Source: Accumulibacter sp. (GTDB lineage: Bacteria > Pseudomonadota > Gammaproteobacteria > Burkholderiales > Rhodocyclaceae). From it: DNA of 64,000 nucleotides. The stretch spans positions 1 through 64,000 of the forward strand of contig JACKLX010000006.1 in the NCBI GenBank assembly GCA_024235695.1, written 5' to 3'. Every line of letters starts with the position of its first letter. Within the stretch, counting starts at the first letter, position 1. The notes beneath the pieces were generated by a model. That model worked only from the letters and a program-made list of their open reading frames with translations. It was not told where the DNA came from and did not search any database. The position numbers and the translations under genes were made by a program. Of this stretch, positions 47,961-55,900 are shown one piece after another.

Positions 47961-48091
47961 GGCGGGGCGCCCGGGGCATGGCGCCGCCGCGGTGGCCCGT
48001 GCTGGCGAGGTGACCGTTGCACGGTGCATCAGAGCGGGCAGCGTTGCCGTCCCCGTCTTTTCCATCACCATCGAGGTACTGAGGCCAGCCG

Positions 48092-49957
48092 GTGTCTTCC
48101 AGCTCGTATTCCTCCAGCCCGCAGCAGGCTGGCTTGTCGTCGGGCGTTGGCGGGCCGTCCGGTCGGGCCCATGATGATGCGCTGTGGGGAGCTTTCGCGT
48201 CGGCGCAGACCGCGGCCGAGTTCTGCCGCAGCTGGCTGTCGTTGCAGTGCGTGCAGGTGGTCGACGTGCACTCGGCGATGCTGCTGCTCGAGCAGGACAG
48301 CGGCACCTTCGTGCCGGCAGCTGTCTGGCCATCCGCACAGACCGACGTGACCTATCTGGCGCCGGCCGCGCAGCAATGCCTCAGCGAACGGCGCGGCATG
48401 CTGCTGCCGGGCCAGCCGGGGGCGCCGGTGATCGTCGCCTATCCGGTCGAGCTTGACGGGCGGGTGCACGGAGCGGTCGTGCTGGACGTCGCCGAACGCA
48501 GCGAGGAGGCCTTGCAGGCGGTGCTCAGGCAGTTGCACTGGGGCATCGGCTGGATCGAGACGCTGTTCCTGCGTCGCCAGGGTCTCGACGACGCGCAGAC
48601 GCTGGAACGTGCGCGCGCCGCGCTCGACATCCAGGCGGTGGCCGCCGAGCACGCACGTCTCGAGCCACTGGCGATGGCGCTGGTCAACGACCTGGCCAGC
48701 CGCTTCGGCTGTGACCGGGTGTCGCTCGGCATCGACCGTCAGGGGCGGGCGCGGTTGCTGGCGATCTCGCATTCGGCGTTCTTCGAGAAGAAGAGCCAGT
48801 TCGTGACGGCGCTCGAGAACGCCATGGACGAAGCGCTCGACCAGCGGCGCAGCGTTGCTTTCCCGATCATCGACGAAGAGGCGAACGGCATTGCCATCGC
48901 CCATCGTGATTTTGCCGCCGCGCGGGCGGTCTGCTCGGTTGTCCTGAGCAGCCGTGGCGTCGGTGTCGGTGTGCTGACCTTCGAGCGCGACGACGGCAGG
49001 TCGTTCGACGCCGAGGAGGTCAGGACCTTCGAGGCGGTGAGCACGCTGCTCGGCCCGGTGCTTGACGATCGCATCGAGCGCCATCGCTGGTTTGCCGGTC
49101 GGCTGGTCGACCAGCTGCGCGCCTGGTGGGCGCATTTCAAGGATTCCCGCCGGCCGGCGTTTCGCGTCGGCGTGGTGCTGGCGCTGTTGCTGGTGCTCGG
49201 CGTTTTCAGCCTCGACGGCGAGTACCGGGTGAGCGCGCGGGCGGTGGTCGAAGGCGAGGTGCAGCGCGCCGCGGTGGCGCCATTCGACGGATTCCTGCGC
49301 GAGGCGCCGGTGCGCGCCGGCTTTGTCGTCAAGCAGGGACAGGTCCTGGCGACGCTTGATGACCGCGACCTGCTGGTCGAGCGGCAGCGCTGGCTGTCCG
49401 AACGCGAGCAGCATCAGGGGCGTTATCGCGATGCGCTGGCCAAGCATGAACGAGCCAACGCCAATGTCTCGCTGGCGCAGATGCAGGAAGCCGAATCGCA
49501 GCTGGCGCTGGTCGACGAGAAGCTGGCACGCGCCAGCATCGTCGCCCCGTTCGACGGTGTCGTCGTTTCCGGCGATCTGAGCCAGTTGCTCGGCTCACCG
49601 GTCGAGCAGGGCAAGCTGCTCTTCGAACTGGCGCCGCTCGACGCCTATCGGGTGATCCTCAAGGTGGACGATCGCGATATCGGCGATGTGCGCGTCGGCC
49701 AGTCGGGGAGCCTGGTGCTGACCGGCCTGACCGGCGAGGTGCTCGACTTCGAGGTTCGCAACCTGTCGATGGCCGAGCCAGAAGACGGCCGCAACGTTTT
49801 CCGGGTCGAGGCGCAGCTGGCGCGCAGCGATCTCAAGCTGCGGCCAGGCATGGAAGGCGTTGGCAAGATCAAGGTTGGCGAACAGACCTACGCCTGGATC
49901 TGGACGCATCGATTGACCGACTGGCTGCGCATGCAGGCCTGGACCTGGCTGCCGTAG
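48092..49957 (+). CDS. GAF-domain HlyD-type membrane-fusion (adaptor) protein
   Basis: A 621-residue protein. Residues 30-165 look GAF-like and 185-330 form a clearer GAF domain (LASRFGCDRVSLGI, SVVLSSRGVGVGVLTFE, VSTLLGPVLDDR). One membrane helix follows (about 356-375, FRVGVVLALLLVLGVFSL). The remainder is HlyD-like: a lipoyl half (VAPFDGFLREAPVRAGFVVKQ, GQVLATLDD), a helical hairpin (about 427-480), the second half (ASIVAPFDGVVVSGDLSQLL) and a beta-barrel part (VDDRDIGDVRVGQSG). This predicts cytoplasmic GAF sensors joined to a periplasmic adaptor, an unusual fusion. GTG 48092 is preceded by GAGG (48081-48084) with a 7-base spacer. The next gene starts 12 bases after the stop. By family, HlyD adaptors link inner-membrane pumps to TolC-type channels; no such partners are encoded here. 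Confidence 0.85.
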   Translation: MSSSSYSSSPQQAGLSSGVGGPSGRAHDDALWGAFASAQTAAEFCRSWLSLQCVQVVDVHSAMLLLEQDSGTFVPAAVWPSAQTDVTYLAPAAQQCLSERRGMLLPGQPGAPVIVAYPVELDGRVHGAVVLDVAERSEEALQAVLRQLHWGIGWIETLFLRRQGLDDAQTLERARAALDIQAVAAEHARLEPLAMALVNDLASRFGCDRVSLGIDRQGRARLLAISHSAFFEKKSQFVTALENAMDEALDQRRSVAFPIIDEEANGIAIAHRDFAAARAVCSVVLSSRGVGVGVLTFERDDGRSFDAEEVRTFEAVSTLLGPVLDDRIERHRWFAGRLVDQLRAWWAHFKDSRRPAFRVGVVLALLLVLGVFSLDGEYRVSARAVVEGEVQRAAVAPFDGFLREAPVRAGFVVKQGQVLATLDDRDLLVERQRWLSEREQHQGRYRDALAKHERANANVSLAQMQEAESQLALVDEKLARASIVAPFDGVVVSGDLSQLLGSPVEQGKLLFELAPLDAYRVILKVDDRDIGDVRVGQSGSLVLTGLTGEVLDFEVRNLSMAEPEDGRNVFRVEAQLARSDLKLRPGMEGVGKIKVGEQTYAWIWTHRLTDWLRMQAWTWLP

Positions 49958-49969
49958 GCGATTTGCGGC

Positions 49970-52117
49970 ATGGCCGGCCCTTTTCTCAGCGCGTCGTGGT
50001 ACCGGGTCGCCGAACTCCGGCCCGAGTTGCGGGCGCACGCCCGCATCCATCGCCAGCGCTTTCGCGGTCAACCGTGGTACGTCTTGAGCGACAGCGCTTC
50101 CGGCAAGCTCCACCGCTTCAGTCCGGCGGCCTACCAGATCATCCGCTTGATGGACGGCAAGCGGACGATCGACGCGATCTGGACCGAGGTGGCGGCCGCC
50201 GCCGGGGCGCAGGCGCCGACCCAGGATGAGGTGATCCGGCTGCTGTCACAACTGCACGCCGGCGACCTGCTGCAGGCGGACCTGCCTCCCGACGTGGACG
50301 AACTCGCCGAACGCAGCGGCAAGCAGCGACGCCAGCGGCTGCTGCAGCGCTTCGTCAATCCCCTGTCTATCCGCCTGCCGCTGTGGGATCCGGACGCTTT
50401 CCTGAACCGGACCTGGCCACTGGTGCGCCACCTGTTCTCGCCGCTTGGCGTGTTTTTCTGGTTGCTCGCCGTCGTGCCGGCGATCGTCCTCGCCGGCGTG
50501 CACTGGCGCGAACTGACCGCCAATCTCAGCGACCAGGTACTCTCCGCGCACAATCTGCTGCTGCTCTGGCTGGTCTATCCGCTGATCAAGGCGATGCACG
50601 AACTGGGTCATGCCTACGCGGTGAAGTCGGGCGACGGCGAAGTGCACGAAATGGGCATCATGCTGCTCGTCCTGGCGCCCATTCCCTACGTCGACGCGAC
50701 CGCCGCCGGCGCCTTTCGCAGCAAGCTCAGGCGCGCCATGGTTGGCGCCGCCGGGATGCTGGTCGAGCTCTTTCTGGCGGCAATCGCGATGGCGGTGTGG
50801 GTGCTGGTCGAGCCGGGTCTGGTGCGCTCGATCGCCTTCAACGTGCTGTTCGTCGCCGGCGCGTCAACGCTGCTGTTCAACGGCAATCCGCTGTTGCGCT
50901 ACGACGGTTACTATATTCTCGGCGACCTTATCGAGATCGCCAACCTCGGCAACCGCTCGAACCAGTACTGGCAGTGGCTGGCCAAGCGCTACCTGTTTGG
51001 CGCCACCGCGGTCGAGCGGCCGGCGGCGACCGCCGGCGAGCGCCGCTGGTTCATCTTCTATGGGGCCGCGTCCTTCGTCTACCGGACGCTGGTGATGATC
51101 GTCATCACCCTGTTCGTTGCCGGCGAGTTCTTTGTCGTCGGTGTCGTGCTGGCGATCTGGGGAGCGGTGACGATGTTCGTGCTGCCGATTGCCAAGGGCT
51201 TTTCCTACGTGCTGTCTAGTCCCGAGCTGCAGCGCACGCGCCGCCGCGCCGAGCTGGTTACTTTCGGCTCGCTGGCGGCTTTCCTGCTGTTCATCGTGGC
51301 GGTGCCGATGCCGCTGCGCACGCACGCCGAGGGCGTCGTGTGGGTGCCCGAGAACGCCGAGGTACGCGCCGGCGCGAGCGGATTCGTCGAACGTCTGTGG
51401 GTTGCTCCCGAGTCGTCGGTCGGTGTCGACGAGCTCTTGCTGTCGACCGCCGAGCCGGCCGTCACGGCGAGCGTCGAGCAGGCGAGGGCGCGGGTCCGGC
51501 AGTTCGAGGTCCAGTACGCGACGCTGATGTTCGAGGAGCGCGCGCGGGCGGCAGCGATCCAGGAAGACCTGTTGCGGGAAAAGGTCGCGCTGGCGCGCTA
51601 CGAGGAAAAGCTCGACGCGCTGCTGGTGGTCGCCGCGGTTCCCGGCGTGCTCAAGCTGGCGCGGCCGCAGGACCTGCCGGGCCGCTTCGTGAAAAAGGGC
51701 GAACTGCTGGGCTACATCGTCTCCGGACCGCCGCGGCTGGTGCGCGTGGTGGTCGGCCAGGACGATATCGCGCTGGTTCGCCAGAGCCTGGAGGCGGTCG
51801 ACGTCAAGATTGCCGACCGCTTGCACCGGACCTATCCGGCCCGCCTGATCCGCGAGGTGCCCGGCGCGCACGAGCGGCTGCCGAGCAAGGCGCTGGCGGT
51901 TCAGGGTGGCGGAAAGCAAGCCACCGACCCGCGCGACCCGGAGGGACTGAAGGCCCTGCAGCGGGTGTTCCAGTTCGACCTTGAACTGCCCGAGGAAGTC
52001 GGCCCGGTACACATCGGGACGCGCGTCTTCGTGCGCTTTCAGCACCGCTCGGAGCCGCTTGCGCAGCAGTGGGGAAGGCGTTTGCGACAACTCTTCCTAT
52101 CGCGCTTCGACGTCTAG
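49970..52117 (+). CDS. PqqD-like / M50 metallopeptidase / HlyD-like fusion protein
   Basis: A 715-residue protein. Residues about 30-105 resemble PqqD-like winged-helix domains (GQPWYVLSDSASGKLHRFSP, IIRLMDGKRTIDAIW), which in peptide-maturation systems bind leader peptides. The polytopic middle (about 150-445) holds the M50 site HELGH (His210, Glu211, His214) and, far downstream, NGNPLLRYDGYY with Asp312 as candidate third zinc ligand. The part after residue 445 is HlyD-like: EGVVWVPENAEVRAGASGFV, a coiled coil (500-550), then a second beta half. The predicted protein is thus an inner-membrane protease with a periplasmic adaptor arm and a cytoplasmic recognition domain. The ATG at 49970 has no strong ribosome binding site and lies 12 bases after the GAF-HlyD stop, so coupling is likely. 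Possible role: processing or export of the LEPR-XLL giants (inference). Confidence 0.85.
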   Translation: MAGPFLSASWYRVAELRPELRAHARIHRQRFRGQPWYVLSDSASGKLHRFSPAAYQIIRLMDGKRTIDAIWTEVAAAAGAQAPTQDEVIRLLSQLHAGDLLQADLPPDVDELAERSGKQRRQRLLQRFVNPLSIRLPLWDPDAFLNRTWPLVRHLFSPLGVFFWLLAVVPAIVLAGVHWRELTANLSDQVLSAHNLLLLWLVYPLIKAMHELGHAYAVKSGDGEVHEMGIMLLVLAPIPYVDATAAGAFRSKLRRAMVGAAGMLVELFLAAIAMAVWVLVEPGLVRSIAFNVLFVAGASTLLFNGNPLLRYDGYYILGDLIEIANLGNRSNQYWQWLAKRYLFGATAVERPAATAGERRWFIFYGAASFVYRTLVMIVITLFVAGEFFVVGVVLAIWGAVTMFVLPIAKGFSYVLSSPELQRTRRRAELVTFGSLAAFLLFIVAVPMPLRTHAEGVVWVPENAEVRAGASGFVERLWVAPESSVGVDELLLSTAEPAVTASVEQARARVRQFEVQYATLMFEERARAAAIQEDLLREKVALARYEEKLDALLVVAAVPGVLKLARPQDLPGRFVKKGELLGYIVSGPPRLVRVVVGQDDIALVRQSLEAVDVKIADRLHRTYPARLIREVPGAHERLPSKALAVQGGGKQATDPRDPEGLKALQRVFQFDLELPEEVGPVHIGTRVFVRFQHRSEPLAQQWGRRLRQLFLSRFDV

Positions 52118-52330
52118 CAAGTGACCGGCCTCAAGTGCGACGATGGCGACGCGAGGGTTCGCGCCGAGGCCCTTGGCGATGGATGGCGAGCCGCGTCGTG
52201 TGGCTCTTCGCCCGCGCGGGGCGAACCTGGGGCAGGCGCAGGGTCTGGACGTCGCGTGGTCGCGTAGGCCTTTCGACGGGCCGTTGCCGGATGCGTGGCG
52301 GTACGCAGCGCGCCGACAAGCCAACTTCTC

Positions 52331-52359
52331 TTGCTGCCGCGAAGCGATTTTGGCATAAC
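52331..52359 (+). promoter_or_regulatory. Weak sigma70-like promoter candidate upstream of gene C
   Basis: TTGCTG (52331-52336), a 17-base spacer and CATAAC (52354-52359). Three of six and four of six consensus positions match. It lies about 370 bases before the next plausible start codon. Confidence 0.25.
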
Positions 52360-52623
52360 ATTGGCGACGCTGATCGACACTAGCCGTTAGCGGACTCGCA
52401 CTTCGCAGAGACGGTTGCGAGCGGCGACGGAAAATGAACTTGACATCGAATTCCGGGTCCCAGAGAGGTGTTGCGTGCGGGGCGCTGACTTGCCGACCGA
52501 ATGCCCCGCTCAGCGGGCGCTTCGACAGGAGAACGCTTGGTGCGGCGAAGGCCTTCGGGAACTGCGCTGATGGCGCGCTTCGCGACAAACCCGGACAAGA
52601 GCGTTGAGCTTGTGCAGGGCTGC

Positions 52624-52665
52624 AACACTCCCGTCGAGAGATGGGGCAAGAAAGCCGAGAGTGTT
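52624..52665 (+). other. Inverted repeat AACACTC/GAGTGTT upstream of gene C
   Basis: AACACTC (52624-52630) and GAGTGTT (52659-52665) are perfect 7-bp complements with a 28-base loop, followed by the palindrome CCCGCGGG. There is no T run, so it is not an obvious terminator; it could be an operator or an mRNA structure. Confidence 0.25.
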
Positions 52666-52728
52666 CCCGCGGGGAAACAAATCGGGCCGCCATGCTGTTC
52701 GTGAGCATCGTCGCATAGGGAGGGACGC

Positions 52729-52902
52729 ATGGCCGGCAGTCGATTGCAGCGCGAGAGCACGCTGAGCCTCGCTCGTTCCTCCTTTCCGCGGACTCTGGTC
52801 GCGTCGCCCGGCCTCGTGGCATCTCGGGAAGGCGATTGCCGCGTCGCCGGCGCCGGCTTTTTCACCTTGCTCGCAGTTCTCGTGCCGAGCACCTTCTCGT
52901 GA
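52729..52902 (+). CDS. Small ORF (57 residues) directly upstream of giant gene C
   Basis: ATG 52729 has a strong ribosome binding site, GGAGG at 52719-52723 with a 5-base spacer. The frame reads MAGSRLQRESTLSLARSSF to a hydrophobic end (GFFTLLAVLVP) and stops with TGA at 52900-52902, two bases before the ATG of gene C. The peptide has no known family. Given the weak start of gene C, its translation may serve to load ribosomes onto gene C; the arrangement resembles the tiny ORF before gene B. Confidence 0.4.
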   Translation: MAGSRLQRESTLSLARSSFPRTLVASPGLVASREGDCRVAGAGFFTLLAVLVPSTFS

Positions 52903-52904
52903 CC

Positions 52905-55900
52905 ATGAGCAAGCGCGCGCGCAGCCGCTCTCCGCTCCAGTGCGGTTTCGCGGCGAATCCGATCGTCGCGGCCCTGCGCAGGATCATCTCGGCCAAAGTC
53001 TTCTTCTTGAGCACGGGGGCCAGGCGCCGGGGCGACGTCGCTGCGTCGCCGACGCTGCGTTTCGAAGGCCTGGAGCCCCGCTTGCTGCTTTCCGCGGATC
53101 TGTCTCCCTTTCCGAGTCAACTGTCACCGTCCGATTCGTCGGCGCACCTGGCGCTCCTGGCGGACACCGGTCCTCGGATCGACCTCGGCGGCGGTGCAAG
53201 TTCGCTGGTGTCGATGACGGTTGCCGACGTCGAACCGGTCGCACTGTCTTCCGATGAAATCTTCCCCGAGACGACTCGCGTCCCGCCAAAGGCTCCGGAG
53301 CGTGATTGGCGTCTGACAGTTGCCGGTCACGCCGCATCGCACGTGATCGTTTTTGTCGACGGCGGTCTTCGTGACTACCAGACGCTGGTCGCCGCAATTG
53401 CCGCGGGTGAGGAGGGATCGGTCGCACTCGGTTCGCCGAACACCGAGGTGTTCGTCATCGACCCGGCACACAACGGCCTGCAGCAAATCACTGACGCGCT
53501 GTACGGTAAGACCGGCATCTCCGCGATCCACATCTTTTCGCACGGGCTCGATGGCACGCTGGAGTTCGGCGCCGATCGCATCGACGCCGCAGGCCTTGAT
53601 GCCCATTCCGCGCAACTGGCGACATGGAGTAGTGCGCTGACTCCAGACGGCGACATTATGCTGTACGGGTGCGACGTAGGTTTCGGGCAACAAGGCGACC
53701 GCTTTCTCGCCCGCATGGCTGAGCTCACCGGCGCCGACGTCGCGGCCTCGATCGATGCAAGCGGCAACCCGCAGTTGGGTGGCAATTGGCAACTGGAAAA
53801 GAGCACCGGTGCGATCGAAGCAGGGCTGCCGGCGAGCGAGTTCTCGCTCAACGGCTTCCAATCCCTCCTCGGCAGCCGGACATGGGACGGGGGAGGTGAT
53901 GGCGTTTCGTGGAGCGATCGTTTCAACTGGAGCGGTGATCTGACGCCCGGGGCGAACGACGATGTCGTCATTGACGCTGCGCTTGGTGATCCGGCCATCA
54001 GTATCTCGGCAGTAGCGGGGTCGGTGCAGGTGAAGAGCCTGACCAGCAGTCGGCCGATCAGCGTTCTCTCGGGGGCGACAGTGCAGGCCTCATCAACCAT
54101 CGTGCTGAACCGAAGCATGACTCTCGCGGGCGGCACGATCGAGGGCGGCACAGTGAGCGTCGCAGGTGGCGCGAAGCTGGTGGCGACCAACGCCGGCGGC
54201 ACGCTGAAGGACGTGACGCTGCGCGGCGACGCGGCGCAGAGCGAGCCGACGGTGCTCGAACTGAGCGGTGGTTACGGCGTCAATGTCGGCGTCAGTGGCG
54301 ACCTGACGCTGGACAACGCGACGATCGCGCTGCAGAACTACGGCCAGCTCTACTTCAGCAGCGTCGCGGCGACGCTGGGCGGAAACGGCACGGTGCTGTT
54401 CGGCGACAACAACAGTTACAACAGCGTGCGGGAAGTCGCCAGCGGCGGCGAGTTGACCATCGGTTCGGGAGTCACGGTCAAGGGGGCGGGCGGGACGATC
54501 GGCTACAACGCCGGCTGGGGCGGCCCGGCGAACGTCGCGGTGCGCAACCTGGGGACCATTGGTCCCGATCGGGCGGGGACCATCGTGCTGAGCGGCGCCA
54601 GCTTCGCCAACCAGGGAACGCTGCAGGCCAGCGGTGGCGGTACGCTGAATGTGCAGCCGACGAGCTGGAGCAATGCTGCCGGCGCGCAGATCACGGCCAG
54701 CGCCAGTACGCTGACTCTGGCAGGGTCGTACGCGAACAGCGGCACGATCAGCGCCAGCAACTCGACGGTCAACCTCGGAGGCAGCCTGACGCTGGGCCAG
54801 CTGGGAACCTTCGACCGCAGCGGCGGCACGGTAAATCTGACCGGGACGCTCAACAACAGCGGCAACACGCTGGCGCTGGACGCCGGCAGCGGTTCGTGGA
54901 ACCTCGCGGGCGGCACGATCGAGGGCGGCACGGTGAGCGTCGCGGGTGGCGCGAAGCTGGTGGCGACCAACGCCGGCGGCACGCTGAAGGACGTGACGCT
55001 GCACGGCGACGCGGCGCAGAGCGAGCCGACGGTGCTCGAACTGAGCGGTGGTTACGGCGTCAATGTCGGCGTCAGTGGCGACCTGACGCTGGACAACGCG
55101 ACGATCGCGCTGCAGAACTACGGCCAGCTCTACTTCAGCAGCGTCGCGGCGACGCTGGGCGGAAACGGCACGGTGCTGTTCGGCGACAACAACAGCTACA
55201 ACAGCGTGCGGGAAGTCGCCAGCGGCGGCGAGTTGACCATCGGTTCGGGAGTCACGGTCAAGGGGGCGGGCGGGACGATCGGCTACAACGCCGGCTGGGG
55301 CGGCCCGGCGAACGTCGCGGTGCGCAACCTGGGGACCATTGGTCCCGATCGGGCGGGGACCATCGTGCTGAGCGGCGCCAGCTTCGCCAACCAGGGAACG
55401 CTGCAGGCCAGCGGTGGCGGTACGCTCAATCTCCAGGCCACGGCGTGGAGCAACAGCGGACTGATCAGCGAGAGCAACGCGACGCTCAATCTCGGCAGCC
55501 GCTTCAGCACGGCTGACCTGGGCAACTACAGCCGCAGCGGCGGGACAATCAATCTGACCGGGACGCTCAACAACAGCGGCAACACGCTGGCGCTGGACGC
55601 CGGCAGCGGTTCGTGGAACCTCGCGGGCGGCACGATCGAGGGCGGCACGGTGAGCGTCGCGGGTGGCGCGAAGCTGGTGGCGACCAACGCCGGCGGCACG
55701 CTGAAGGACGTGACGCTGCGCGGCGACGCGGCGCAGAGCGAGCCGACGGTGCTCGAACTGAGCGGTGGTTACGGCGTCAATGTCGGCGTCAGTGGCGACC
55801 TGACGCTGGACAACGCGACGATCGCGCTGCAGAACTACGGCCAGCTCTACTTCAGCAGCGTCGCGGCGACGCTGGGCGGAAACGGCACGGTGCTGTTCGG

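Larger units (their letters stand above)
52118..52728 (+). other. Intergenic region upstream of giant gene C
   Basis: 611 bases with no convincing gene. An ORF from ATG 52501 to 52704 (67 codons) lacks a ribosome binding site and known similarity. Visible elements are a weak promoter-like pair at 52331-52359 and a long-loop hairpin at 52624-52665. The segment 52381-52480 could be a dispersed intergenic repeat, but with a single copy here I cannot tell. Confidence 0.4.

Noticed and set aside
52381-52480. Dispersed intergenic repeat or insertion-sequence remnant
   Set aside because: There is a single copy in the window, with no terminal inverted repeats or transposase; it cannot be supported from this sequence alone.
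52501-52704. 67-codon ORF upstream of gene C
   Set aside because: No ribosome site and no family; it covers the 7-bp inverted repeat and reads as intergenic sequence.
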